Virus record (IMG/VR): IMGVR_UViG_3300034102_003702
Span: 1 to 64,000 of that record
From: a virus
Length of the DNA: 64,000 bases
Reading direction: 5' to 3' (one strand)
Below, piece by piece: positions 32,029 through 42,033 of the stretch. Both the position numbers and the translations under genes were made by a program. Under the pieces are notes generated by a model. It was not told the DNA's origin. It made no database searches and worked only from the letters and a program-made list of their open reading frames with translations. Each line of letters begins with the position of its first letter. The stretch's first letter is position 1.

Positions 32029-35000
32029 ATGGGTCTCTCTCGTTTAGATAATTTTCTAAAGTCTGTTCGTGGTACAATCATATATGTTGATCCAAACAGT
32101 CTTGATTCTACGGATAGTATTGAGAATCAAGGAAACTCACTGACTCGTCCATTTAAAACGATTCAAAGAGCACTAATTGAGGCATCAAGATTCTCTTACC
32201 AAAGAGGACTGAATAATGATAGATTTGGTAAAACAACAATTCTTCTATATCCAGGCGATCACGTTATAGATAATCGTCCAGGATGGATTCCTGATGGTTC
32301 AAATAATTTTAGACTTAGGAATGGTTCTACAAGTAATAATTTTCCTGCTTGGGATTTAACATCAAACTTTGATCTCACTACATCAGATAACGTACTTTAT
32401 AAAATGAATAGTATTCATGGAGGAGTTATTATTCCTCGTGGTACTTCAATTGTTGGACTCGATTTAAGAAAGACTAAAATTCGTCCAAAGTATGTTCCCA
32501 ATCCAACTAACGATAATATTGAAAGATCGACTATTTTCCGTGTAACCGGCGGATGTTATATATGGCAGTTTTCTTTATTTGATGCCGATCCAAATGGACA
32601 GTGCTATCTTGATTACACTGAAAATCTTTTTGTACCTAACTTCTCTCATCACAAATTATCTTGCTTTGAATATGCTGATGGAGTAAATGATGTAAATATT
32701 GATGATGTTTTTCAAACATATTCAACAGATCGTACTGACCTGGATATGTATTATGAGAAAGTTGGACTTGCATATGGACAATCATCTGGTCGTGCAATTG
32801 AACCAGATTATCCTTCATCTAGCATTGATATTCAACCCAAGATTGATGAATATCGTATTGTAGGTTCTACTGGAGCATCTGTTGGTATTTCAAGTATTAT
32901 TTCTGGTAATGGAATTACTCCATCAAAAATAATTACAGTTACTACTGAATCTGGCGTATCTGGCCTTGATGTAGATACTCCATTCAGAATTTCTGGTATT
33001 ATTGCAGAAGGTTATAACGGACAATTTGTTGTAACTGAAAAATTAAGTGACACTGTAATTAAATATCAAGTTCAAAATGCCCCATTGGTTGCTTTCCCAT
33101 CATCAACTGGGTCAACTTTATCACTTACTTCCGATACTGTAACTTCAGCATCTCCATACATCTTTAACATCTCTTTACGTTCTGTTTATGGAATGTGCGG
33201 AGTTCTTGCTGATGGTGATAAGGCATCAGGATTTAAATCAATGGTTATTGCCCAATTCACGGGTATTGGATTGCAGAAAGATGATAATGCGTTTGTATTG
33301 TACAATTCATCTACGGGAACTTATGATGATACTACAGTTCCTGGAAATGAGACAATTAGTACAAATTCAAGAGCAATCTTTAAACCCACATATAGGAATT
33401 TCCATATTAAGGCAATTAATGATGCATTTGTTCAGAATGTTTCAATCTTTGCGATTGGTTATGCTGAACATTTTGCTGTAGAAAGTGGTGGTGACTTTTC
33501 AGTTACCAACTCAAACTCTAACTTTGGAGCAAAGGCACTTGTTGCTTCAGGTTTTAGAAGAAATGCATTTCCTCAAGATGATCTTGGTTATATCACTCAT
33601 ATTATTCCACCAAAAGAAATTCCAAAGGTTGAAACCGCAATTGAATTTAATTCAATTGACGTAAGTAAGACCGTTGGGGTTGCTTCAACAGGATATCTCT
33701 ATCTTTATAATCAAACAAACTCTGATGTTGCACCAGAAAATGTTCTAGAAGGATATCGTATTGGTGCTAGAGAAAATGATACTCTAAAAGTTATAATTTC
33801 AGCAGGAAGCACTGCATCAGAATATAGTGCTCGTATTGTAATGCCTGGATCTCAGACAACTTCTGAGAAGAAATTCTATGTAAGTCGTAGTATTTCTGGT
33901 ATTAATAATATTTCCAGCAATACACTTTCATTAACACAAAATCATACATTTATAAATGGAGAATCAGTTCGCATATTGAGTGATAATGGACAACTTCCTG
34001 ATGGTTTGTTGCCAAATACAGTTTATTATGCAATTACGAGTAGTAATGCAAGCAGTGGACTTACAACAACTACGCAACTGAAACTTGCAAAAACTCAAAA
34101 CGATGCCATCAGTGCAAGTGAGATTTTAATTAACAACAAAGGTGGTATTTTAAGTGTTGTAAGTAGAGTATCTGATAAGAATTCTGGGGACATTGGACAC
34201 CCAGTTCAGTTTGATTATAGTAATTCGCAATGGTATATTCAGGTATCAAACAGTGAAACTGATAATAAGATTTATCCAGCAATCGTAAGTTTTGGTTCAA
34301 CTATTCTTGGTGCAGCAACTCCTAGAACATATATCAATCGTAAGCAAGATTCAAGAAATGCAAATGATACGATTTATCGTCTAAGATATGTAATTCCCGC
34401 ATCTTCTGGATTGTATGCAAGACCACCAAGTGATGGATTTGTTATTCAAGAATCTAATACCACTATTGGAGCAACTAGCGGAGAAATTCAAACTTATTTT
34501 GGTGCTGGTTCTATTTCAAATGTAAATCAGCAAAGAAACTTTAGATTCGTTGCTGATGCCCAGTGGCAAGCAGGTATTGCATATATCACTACAGAACTTC
34601 CTCATAATTTATCAGTAGGATCTGAAGTCACATTTTTTAATATTAAAAGTTCAAATAATGTAATTGGTGCAAGTAATTCTGGATATAATGGAACTTATGT
34701 AGTAAGTACAATTACAAATGCTAAAGTATTTACATTTGCTTTAGACACTGATCCAGGTGCATTAACAAATGATATTTCAGCAAGAGATTCTTCTCTTCCA
34801 TATTTTAAAAGAAGTAAGTATAAGAATACCTATTATAATCTCAAAACTCAAGAAGCACAAAAATATATTGCAGGGCAACAAGATGGTGTCTATTACTTAA
34901 CTGTTCTAAATTCCTCCAATTCCCCAAGTGTTGATCCTTTTACTGAGGAAAAATATTCTCAACCAGTAAAAGAACTTTATCCGCAAACAAATCGTGATAA

Positions 35001-37863
35001 TCCAGAATCAGATCCAGATGAGACTCAATCGTTTGCATCTTCATCAGTAATTGGTGAAGTTGTAGTTAATGATGTCCGTAAGAGTATTACAAAAGAAACA
35101 ATCTCCAAAGTTCTATCGGATAGTAATGTAGGCATTGCTATTACAGATATTACTTCAACAGATGCATCTACACATACTGTACATACTGCTATTGATCATG
35201 GATTAAATCGTATCACACAAGTCAGTATTACTAATGCTGGATCTGGATATGGGTATGGAAGTGCTACAAGTTTATATAATGCAAGTCTTGTTGGATTTGC
35301 TGGATCTGCTACAGGTGCCTTCGCTACTGCCAAAATATCAGTAGATGGATCAGGATCTATTTCTGATATTGTAATCATGGATGGTGGGTCTTCTTATGGA
35401 ATTGGAAATACTCTTTCTGTTGTAGGTGTTGCAACAACCACAGGATATTCTCCGGCAGTAGTAACAGTTACTCAAATCTATAATAATGTTGGAGATACTA
35501 TCAGAATTTCTGGAGTATCCTCCGAAGGTTATTCTACATTTAATGATCTTTATAGAATTACAAATGTTACTGTTGGAGCTGGGTATAGATTTGCAGTTTC
35601 TTCTGCATCTTCAATTTCAGTTGGTTCAACACTTGGTATTGGAACGCAATTTACATTAAATGCATTTGCTGACCTAACTGGAGAAGCAATTAGAGTTAGT
35701 TCATTGGCATATGATAATAATTCTGGAATTGCAACTATTACAACTTCTAACCGTCATGGGTTAAAGGTTGATAATAAGATTCGTTTAATAGGATCTACTG
35801 AAGAAATATATAACGGAGATTTTGTTGTCAAAGAAAATCTCAATCTAAATTCATTCTCCGTTACGATTGGTGTTGGAACATTTTCTCCTTCAGCAGCAGG
35901 AACTCTTTATGCATATCGCGAAGGTGTAACATCAAATGGTGGTACAATTACAGTTGATAATGAAAATTTAAATGGCAGAATGATTCCAACTTATGCTGGA
36001 ATTACAACTACTTTATCAGCACTTATTCCAGATGCACTTACGGACCAGATTAACATTCAAAATATTGAAAATCTTGATATTAAAATTGGTGATTATTTGG
36101 TAATTGACGAAGAAATCGTGAGAGTAAAAACAACTATTCCAAGTACTCCAACAAATCCAATTTATGTTTTCCGTGGAGTTCTTGGAACAAAAGCAGTTAG
36201 TCATTCAGTCAACTCTGTTGTAAGAAGAATTTATGCCAATCCAATTGAGTTCCGTAGGCATTCAATCATTCGTGCATCTGGTCATACATTTGAATATGTT
36301 GGATTTGGTCCTGGTAACTATTCAACTGCATTCCCAGATAAACAAGATCGTCAGATTTCTTCAATAGAGGAACTCCTTGCACAATCAACCAGAAAAGATG
36401 GTGGTATTAACTTCTATACTGGTATGAATGATAAGGGTATTTCATACTCAGGAAATAAGAGATTGAGTTCAGTTACAGGTCAAGAAGAAATCTTTGATAC
36501 TCCTGTCCAAACTGTAACTGGTGAAGATATTGGAGGACTTCCTGGATTAAATGTTATTACTCCAGTTCAAGGAACATTTAGTCGTTCAATTCGTGTTGAT
36601 GGTGGTAGTGATGGCAAATCAATTTCTGAGTTTAATGGACCTGTTGTATTTGGAAATAAGATAACATCAACTTCCAATAAAGGTATTGAAGCATTCTCGC
36701 TGTTCTTGCAGGGCGATGCTACAGTTTCTAGAAAATATACCGTTGGAGTTACTACACCAATACTTTCGGGTAATCCTGGAGATGTAATTTACTATCAAAA
36801 TCCAACGAAGGGTGGATATCTTGGATGGGTTTATACTACTGACAATGAATGGTATCGTTTTGGTGCTGTCAGCCTTTCCAAAGATTTAAATATTGCTCTC
36901 TTTGATCAGGTTGGTATTGCAACCACAAGTCCCGGTTCCAATCTTCTTCAGGTTGGTGGTGGATCTTCAATTGTTTCCATTAATTCAAGTGGTGGTGTTG
37001 GCATTGGAACCAGTGCAAATCAATTTAAACTTCAGATAAATGGCAGTACAAATTTCATCGGCACTTGCTACGGTTCTTACTTCTCTGGCGATGGAAGTGG
37101 ATTAACAAATATAAATGTAAGTGCTGCCGGGTGGTCTCAAATTAGTGGTGGAATTTATAATACATTATTGGGTACTGTTGGTATTGGTACATCAGTTCCT
37201 AGATTTAATCTTGAAGTTGGTCCTGTTGGAACATCTGCAACGACACTTTATGTTAATGGAGAGGCAGTATTTGCTGGAATTATCACCGCAAATAATGTAT
37301 TTGTAAGCGGAATGCTAACCGCAACGGCATTTGATCTAAAGTCAACATCGGGTCAAATTAGAGCAGGTATTGTTACTACAACAAATCTTATAGTTGGTAG
37401 TGCTGGAACTACGCTCACAACTAATGGTCCATTAATTGGTATTGGAACAGCAGTACCAAGAGCAAAACTTGACATTGAGGGGCATACAAGATTTAAGACA
37501 TATTCCGAAGTTGTTCAAACAATCTCAAGTTCGTCTAATATTGTCACAATTGATCTGTCTCAGGCACAGTCATTCGATTTTACATTATCGGAAACAGTTA
37601 ATCAATTTACGATTATTAATGCACCATCTGGAGCAAGTTCATTTGTTATTAAAATTGCACAAAATGCAATTGGTGGATATCTGGTTGATATTGATGACTT
37701 TAGAAATTCTAGTGGAGGAATTTTACCGGTTTATTGGCCTGGTGGTGGTGTTCTGCCAACCATAACACCAACTGCAAATAGAGCGGATATATATTCATTC
37801 AAGACTTTTGATGGTGGAGTATCTTGGTACGGTTTCGTTGACGGACAAAACTTTGTTAACTAA
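32029..37863 (+). CDS. Very large virion structural protein (1944 aa), fibre or baseplate-associated
   Basis: The N-terminal region (TIIYVDPNSLDST, RPFKTIQRALIEASRF, TTILLYPGDHVIDN) has the pattern of right-handed beta-helix (pectin-lyase-like) proteins. The long middle is beta-rich with repeated VSITNAGSGYGYG and NNSGIATITT-type segments. The C-terminal quarter has the VGIGTSVPRFNLEV-type repeats seen in other fibres here, and the last 110 residues form a compact domain ending SWYGFVDGQNFVN. It is probably an elongated fibre or baseplate appendage. An N-terminal T4 counterpart is not recognised. Confidence 0.72.
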   Translation: MGLSRLDNFLKSVRGTIIYVDPNSLDSTDSIENQGNSLTRPFKTIQRALIEASRFSYQRGLNNDRFGKTTILLYPGDHVIDNRPGWIPDGSNNFRLRNGSTSNNFPAWDLTSNFDLTTSDNVLYKMNSIHGGVIIPRGTSIVGLDLRKTKIRPKYVPNPTNDNIERSTIFRVTGGCYIWQFSLFDADPNGQCYLDYTENLFVPNFSHHKLSCFEYADGVNDVNIDDVFQTYSTDRTDLDMYYEKVGLAYGQSSGRAIEPDYPSSSIDIQPKIDEYRIVGSTGASVGISSIISGNGITPSKIITVTTESGVSGLDVDTPFRISGIIAEGYNGQFVVTEKLSDTVIKYQVQNAPLVAFPSSTGSTLSLTSDTVTSASPYIFNISLRSVYGMCGVLADGDKASGFKSMVIAQFTGIGLQKDDNAFVLYNSSTGTYDDTTVPGNETISTNSRAIFKPTYRNFHIKAINDAFVQNVSIFAIGYAEHFAVESGGDFSVTNSNSNFGAKALVASGFRRNAFPQDDLGYITHIIPPKEIPKVETAIEFNSIDVSKTVGVASTGYLYLYNQTNSDVAPENVLEGYRIGARENDTLKVIISAGSTASEYSARIVMPGSQTTSEKKFYVSRSISGINNISSNTLSLTQNHTFINGESVRILSDNGQLPDGLLPNTVYYAITSSNASSGLTTTTQLKLAKTQNDAISASEILINNKGGILSVVSRVSDKNSGDIGHPVQFDYSNSQWYIQVSNSETDNKIYPAIVSFGSTILGAATPRTYINRKQDSRNANDTIYRLRYVIPASSGLYARPPSDGFVIQESNTTIGATSGEIQTYFGAGSISNVNQQRNFRFVADAQWQAGIAYITTELPHNLSVGSEVTFFNIKSSNNVIGASNSGYNGTYVVSTITNAKVFTFALDTDPGALTNDISARDSSLPYFKRSKYKNTYYNLKTQEAQKYIAGQQDGVYYLTVLNSSNSPSVDPFTEEKYSQPVKELYPQTNRDNPESDPDETQSFASSSVIGEVVVNDVRKSITKETISKVLSDSNVGIAITDITSTDASTHTVHTAIDHGLNRITQVSITNAGSGYGYGSATSLYNASLVGFAGSATGAFATAKISVDGSGSISDIVIMDGGSSYGIGNTLSVVGVATTTGYSPAVVTVTQIYNNVGDTIRISGVSSEGYSTFNDLYRITNVTVGAGYRFAVSSASSISVGSTLGIGTQFTLNAFADLTGEAIRVSSLAYDNNSGIATITTSNRHGLKVDNKIRLIGSTEEIYNGDFVVKENLNLNSFSVTIGVGTFSPSAAGTLYAYREGVTSNGGTITVDNENLNGRMIPTYAGITTTLSALIPDALTDQINIQNIENLDIKIGDYLVIDEEIVRVKTTIPSTPTNPIYVFRGVLGTKAVSHSVNSVVRRIYANPIEFRRHSIIRASGHTFEYVGFGPGNYSTAFPDKQDRQISSIEELLAQSTRKDGGINFYTGMNDKGISYSGNKRLSSVTGQEEIFDTPVQTVTGEDIGGLPGLNVITPVQGTFSRSIRVDGGSDGKSISEFNGPVVFGNKITSTSNKGIEAFSLFLQGDATVSRKYTVGVTTPILSGNPGDVIYYQNPTKGGYLGWVYTTDNEWYRFGAVSLSKDLNIALFDQVGIATTSPGSNLLQVGGGSSIVSINSSGGVGIGTSANQFKLQINGSTNFIGTCYGSYFSGDGSGLTNINVSAAGWSQISGGIYNTLLGTVGIGTSVPRFNLEVGPVGTSATTLYVNGEAVFAGIITANNVFVSGMLTATAFDLKSTSGQIRAGIVTTTNLIVGSAGTTLTTNGPLIGIGTAVPRAKLDIEGHTRFKTYSEVVQTISSSSNIVTIDLSQAQSFDFTLSETVNQFTIINAPSGASSFVIKIAQNAIGGYLVDIDDFRNSSGGILPVYWPGGGVLPTITPTANRADIYSFKTFDGGVSWYGFVDGQNFVN

Positions 37864-37874
37864 AGGAGATTGAT

Positions 37875-40800
37875 ATGTTAAACAAACAGACAACTTTAGA
37901 TCTAAACGGTCCAATTCTATCATTTACTACAAATCCAGTTGGAGCAGCAACTACTAATGGTGGATCTGCAACTTTTATCGGTATTGCAACAGCAACATTT
38001 CCCATACAAACTCCACCAAATCCTGCAATACCCACTGGATATATTTCTTATCGATGGTATGATCAAAATGGACCATTAACTGATGGTGCAAATGTAACTG
38101 GATCTGCAACTACGACATTAACTATTTCTAATGTCGTTAGTCCAACTGATCATAATAAACAGTTTTATTTAAATGCAGATTATATACCATCTGCATATGG
38201 AGAAAATCCAATTACAGTTGGTACTGCCAGATCAACTGGAAATGCAATAAATGATCCAATTTCATCTAGTAGTGCAGTTTTAACAGTCTATCCAACATTA
38301 TCGGTAACAAAACAACCTGGCATTAGTACTATTGGACAAAACTCATATACAAGATTTGTTACTAATGCATCAATTACAGATACTAGTCAAGGAAATATTT
38401 CTTATCAATGGCAATTAAATGGTTCTGATCTTTCGGACAGTGCAACTATACAAGGTTCTAAAACAAATGAACTTTTAATTTCTTTACCAAATATTGGGAT
38501 TAATACTGTTAGAGCAAAAATTACTCATCCCACTGCTTCAAACTCTCCATTATATACAAATAATGCCAATCTTGATGTAGTTGCTCCTAGAAAAATACTT
38601 AACGTTGAAGTAATTCCGGATGATAACAGTACTGAGGCACTATTATATTCTTGGAATATTGTTACTCAAGGTCCATATACAATAAATCCAGATCAAATAC
38701 CACCTGGAAGTATTCTTACATTTTATGCACCAGAACTAAGTATTGAGGCATATATTGATATGTACGGAACTGCTGGAGCAGATTATGGAACTTTTGTTGG
38801 AGGAAGAGGTGGAGTATCTACAATCAGATTAACATTAAATAAAAATGAAGAATATGCTGTCACGCCTCTTTCTCTAACTAAAAATGGTGGAGGTGTTTTT
38901 CTATATAAAAAAGCAAAATTAATTGCTGTTGCTGGTGGAGGAGGAAATGCAGGAAAAAATGGTAGTGGCGGTGACGGTGGTGGCGTTAACGTAGCAGGTC
39001 TTACTGCCAGTGGGTCTGGTGGAAGTCTTTATGCTGCAGGAACATTACCCTCAAATGGTATATTTGGTTCTAGTGTTCAATTCGTAACACTTAAATCTGG
39101 AGATACTTTAGCAATTGCTCCCAACGGAGGTAGAGTACTACCTTGCACTAAAGGTGAATATTGGGCCACTCTAGGATTTTCTGCATGTGCTGATGTTGGA
39201 AATACAAAGTACTATACACCTACTGCAGGAGTAAGTACAAATACGGCAACAATTGCAAGAGGATATAAACCAGGATATGGAATTAATGGCACTGCAGGAC
39301 AAGGAATAAATTCTGGAGGCAATGGCGGCAGTGGTGCAACTGGCGGCAATGGTGGTAACGGTGGAGGTGGTGGAGGTGGAAGTGGATATAGTGATGGGTC
39401 TGTAATAATTACTTCTACGCAACAAGGTGGTAATGCCGGTCTTGGAAAAGTTGTAATTCGCGAATATGTACCACCCCCACCACCTCCTCCACCACCGCCG
39501 CCACCACCACCATCTTGTCCTGCTCCATGGACAAAGATCTTAATGGCAGATGGAACTCTTAAGAATGCAGGCGATTTAGTGGTTGGAGATATTCTTAAAA
39601 CGCAGCATAAAAATACTTTAGAATGGGGAGAGTATCCAATTACTTATAAAAAAGTAAGTCCTTCAGAAAGATTAAAACTCACTTTTGAAGAGTCTAACTT
39701 TACTTGCTCTCCAACTCATAAAATGTATGTTGATGGTAAAGGTTGGATATTAGTTACCGATATGGTAATTGGTGATGTTATAAGTAATCAAAAACTATTG
39801 TCAGTAGAACCTGCTGAAAGTGGAGATGTTATTGTTATTGAAGTTGATGAGGCATATACTTTTATTGGTGAAGGATTGTTATCGCGTACAGTGAAGATTG
39901 AATTAACAGAATCTCCACTGCCAATTTTTAATCCATTTCCAAAGATTTTGATGTCAGATAAGACTCAAAAAAATGCTAGAGATTTGAAAGTTGGTGATTT
40001 AATTAAAACTCAACATGAACATACTTTAGAATGGGGAGAGTATCCAATTACACATAATTCAACCTTACAGTCGGAAAGATTAAAACTTACTTTTGATAAT
40101 GCTAAGGTTATTTTTTCTCCAACTCATAAAATGTATGTTGAAAATAAAGGTTGGACTAGAGTTTGTGATATGGCAATTGGTGATGTTGTAAGTAATCAAA
40201 AATTAATAAGTGTGGAGAGTGTTGAATATGGTGATGTTGTTTCAATTGAAGTTGATGATGCACATACTTTTATTAGTGACGGATTATTATCGCACAACAG
40301 AAGAAATCCTCCTCCACCACCGCCACCACCGCCAAAATCACCGCCACCACCTCCATTTGTTCTCCCACGAACACAGCAAGACCCCTTGTTAGCATTTGTG
40401 TCACCACCACCGCCACCGCCACCACCAAAAGCACCACCACCAAAAGCGCCAAAGCCACCCGCACCAGTTGCGCCACCAGTTGCGCCACCAGTTGCGCCAC
40501 CAGTTGCGCCACCATCACTGGCACCATCTTGTCCTGCACCATGGGCAAAGATATTAATGTCTGACGGGACTCTTAAGAATGCGGGTGATCTAAAAGTTGG
40601 TGATTTAATAAAAACTCAAGATGAACACACTTTAGAATGGGGTGAATACTCTGTATTAAAAGTTTCTATCGTTCAAGAAGATAGATTTAAAATGAAATTT
40701 GACCACAAAGATTTGGTCTGCTCAACATCTCATAAAATGTATGTTGAAAATAAAGGTTGGACTAGAGTTTGTGATATGGTAATTGGGGATATTATAAGTG

Positions 40801-41378
40801 GACATACCTTACTTGAAATTGATGATTATGAATATGGAGATGTCGTTGCAATTCAAATTAAGGGTGCTCACACTTATATCTGTGAAGGATTATTATCTCA
40901 CAATTTAAAGATAGTTACTCCACCAGTAACGAATCCACCTGTAACGAATCCATCACCACCAATTACATCCTGTCCTGCTCCATGGACAAAGATCTTAATG
41001 GCAGATGGAACTCAAAAGAATGCAGGTGATCTAAAAGTTGGTGATTTAATTACAACTCGACATGAACATACTTTAGAATGGGGTGAATACTTAATTGATT
41101 ATGTTAAGCAAGTTGATTCTGAAAGATTGAAAATTATCTTTGATCATGTTGAATTTACCTGCTCACCTACTCATACATTTTATAGTGAAGAAAGTGGTTG
41201 GGTTTTAGCTTGTAGTTTAAAAGTTGGTGATATTATTTCTGGGCATACAATTATAAAAATTGAAAGTGCAGAACCTGGAAAGGTTGTTGCAATTCAAGTT
41301 GATGGTGGTCACACCTATATCTCAGAAAACTTATTATCTCACAATAAACTAGTCTCACCACCACCAACAGGCAAATAA
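37875..41378 (+). CDS. Adhesin-like fibre with four tandem Hint (intein-like) domains
   Basis: An 1167-residue protein with an AGGAG ribosome site. Residues 1-240 hold two Ig-like beta domains (SYRWYDQNG and SYQWQLNG patterns). Residues about 350-540 are Gly-rich (long GGNGG runs), as in glycine-rich phage adhesin tips. A poly-Pro run leads to Hint domains at about 548-672, 684-808, 886-1010 and 1033-1157, separated by Pro-rich linkers (PPPKAP, repeated VAPP). Each is exactly 125 residues and reads SCPAPW-x-KILM at the start, a PTH or TSH histidine in the middle and HT(Y/F)I-x3-LLSHN at the end. Two domains are complete and two are broken. Autocatalytic cleavage is predicted. Confidence 0.88.
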   Translation: MLNKQTTLDLNGPILSFTTNPVGAATTNGGSATFIGIATATFPIQTPPNPAIPTGYISYRWYDQNGPLTDGANVTGSATTTLTISNVVSPTDHNKQFYLNADYIPSAYGENPITVGTARSTGNAINDPISSSSAVLTVYPTLSVTKQPGISTIGQNSYTRFVTNASITDTSQGNISYQWQLNGSDLSDSATIQGSKTNELLISLPNIGINTVRAKITHPTASNSPLYTNNANLDVVAPRKILNVEVIPDDNSTEALLYSWNIVTQGPYTINPDQIPPGSILTFYAPELSIEAYIDMYGTAGADYGTFVGGRGGVSTIRLTLNKNEEYAVTPLSLTKNGGGVFLYKKAKLIAVAGGGGNAGKNGSGGDGGGVNVAGLTASGSGGSLYAAGTLPSNGIFGSSVQFVTLKSGDTLAIAPNGGRVLPCTKGEYWATLGFSACADVGNTKYYTPTAGVSTNTATIARGYKPGYGINGTAGQGINSGGNGGSGATGGNGGNGGGGGGGSGYSDGSVIITSTQQGGNAGLGKVVIREYVPPPPPPPPPPPPPPSCPAPWTKILMADGTLKNAGDLVVGDILKTQHKNTLEWGEYPITYKKVSPSERLKLTFEESNFTCSPTHKMYVDGKGWILVTDMVIGDVISNQKLLSVEPAESGDVIVIEVDEAYTFIGEGLLSRTVKIELTESPLPIFNPFPKILMSDKTQKNARDLKVGDLIKTQHEHTLEWGEYPITHNSTLQSERLKLTFDNAKVIFSPTHKMYVENKGWTRVCDMAIGDVVSNQKLISVESVEYGDVVSIEVDDAHTFISDGLLSHNRRNPPPPPPPPPKSPPPPPFVLPRTQQDPLLAFVSPPPPPPPPKAPPPKAPKPPAPVAPPVAPPVAPPVAPPSLAPSCPAPWAKILMSDGTLKNAGDLKVGDLIKTQDEHTLEWGEYSVLKVSIVQEDRFKMKFDHKDLVCSTSHKMYVENKGWTRVCDMVIGDIISGHTLLEIDDYEYGDVVAIQIKGAHTYICEGLLSHNLKIVTPPVTNPPVTNPSPPITSCPAPWTKILMADGTQKNAGDLKVGDLITTRHEHTLEWGEYLIDYVKQVDSERLKIIFDHVEFTCSPTHTFYSEESGWVLACSLKVGDIISGHTIIKIESAEPGKVVAIQVDGGHTYISENLLSHNKLVSPPPTGK
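39516..41345 (+). repeat. Four Hint-domain coding copies (39516-39890, 39924-40298, 40530-40904, 40971-41345)
   Basis: Each unit is 375 bases and encodes 125 residues. Copies 3 and 4 keep Cys1, the block B His, the block F His and the C-terminal His-Asn. Copy 1 keeps Cys548 but ends SRT instead of SHN and has Tyr for the block F His. Copy 2 has Ile in place of Cys1 but keeps His807-Asn808. Residues after Asn are Arg, Leu and Lys, none of them a splicing nucleophile, as in bacterial intein-like (BIL) domains. Confidence 0.88.
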
Positions 41379-41382
41379 AAAT

Positions 41383-41952
41383 TCAATCGTTATAAACGGG
41401 AGCGGCATGTGGATCATAAGTCAAAAAAACGCTTAATGTCTGCCTAACGCCGCTCTCAACTTTTTTAACTCCATGTGTGAATTTTAAATCTGCTGGATGA
41501 ACAACTAGCATTCTTGGTTCTGGTTTAACTTCTATATTCAAATTTGGATAATATAATTCTCCACCAACAAAAGAACTATTAAAATAAAGAACACTTCCGT
41601 GCGATCTCCAAGGAGATGAGTTTGGAGTAACTCCATCTTGCTCAATATTATCTGCATGTGGAGTAAGTTCTACTTTATTTTCCCACCTAACAAATTGTGG
41701 ATATTCTATAAAAAGTTTTTGGTCAGATATAGAAGTTTTCTCTACAACACTTCTAATTGATACAATTAACTTAATTAATTTTTCTCTAACTTCTTCTTCC
41801 TTAATTGAAGAATAATATATGCATCTTTTGGACCAGTAATCTTCTGAACTTATATGTTGATCATATGAAGATTTATTTTCTTCTATCCAGTTTAAAAAAT
41901 AATCATTTTCTTCTTCTGTAATAAAATTTCTAATTACCAATGGATAAGACAT
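41383..41952 (-). CDS. 2OG-Fe(II) oxygenase, prolyl-hydroxylase-like
   Basis: A 189-residue dioxygenase with the full facial triad and 2OG anchor: His99 and Asp101 (TPHADN), His160 (FTHGVKKV) and Arg170 (GVRQTLSVFL). GGELYYPN near 130 is the usual strand. Such enzymes hydroxylate protein or small-molecule substrates. It is on the minus strand, ends 4 bases from the Hint fibre gene and diverges from the S74 fibre gene. Cyanophages often carry these enzymes among tail genes. The substrate is unknown; the Pro-rich fibre next door is a candidate. Confidence 0.9.
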   Translation of the reverse strand: MSYPLVIRNFITEEENDYFLNWIEENKSSYDQHISSEDYWSKRCIYYSSIKEEEVREKLIKLIVSIRSVVEKTSISDQKLFIEYPQFVRWENKVELTPHADNIEQDGVTPNSSPWRSHGSVLYFNSSFVGGELYYPNLNIEVKPEPRMLVVHPADLKFTHGVKKVESGVRQTLSVFLTYDPHAAPVYND

Positions 41953-41982
41953 AAATGTGAATTTTAAAATTGTTCATATTCG

Positions 41983-41990
41983 TATTTATT
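41983..41990 (-). promoter_or_regulatory. T4-type late promoter for the 2OG oxygenase (minus strand)
   Basis: The minus strand reads AATAAATA, 30 bases before the oxygenase start. It stands back to back with a plus-strand late promoter. Confidence 0.65.
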
Positions 41991-41997
41991 TCTTTAT

Positions 41998-42005
41998 TAT
42001 AAATA
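41998..42005 (+). promoter_or_regulatory. Perfect T4-type late promoter TATAAATA
   Basis: TATAAATA lies 28 bases before the S74 fibre gene. With the minus-strand element 8 bases away it makes a divergent late promoter pair. Confidence 0.78.
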
Positions 42006-42033
42006 CTTAAAATAAGGTTGGCGTTCTCCACCT

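Noticed and set aside
40273-40548. Minus-strand frame of 91 codons opposite the poly-Pro/VAPP linker
   Set aside because: Low-complexity Val/Ala/Leu product caused by the proline-repeat DNA; the plus-strand Hint protein is clearly the coding frame.
37875-41378. A true splicing intein inserted in a fibre gene
   Set aside because: Residues after the terminal Asn are Arg, Leu or Lys, not Cys, Ser or Thr, there is no homing endonuclease domain, and the domains sit in linkers rather than in a conserved catalytic site.
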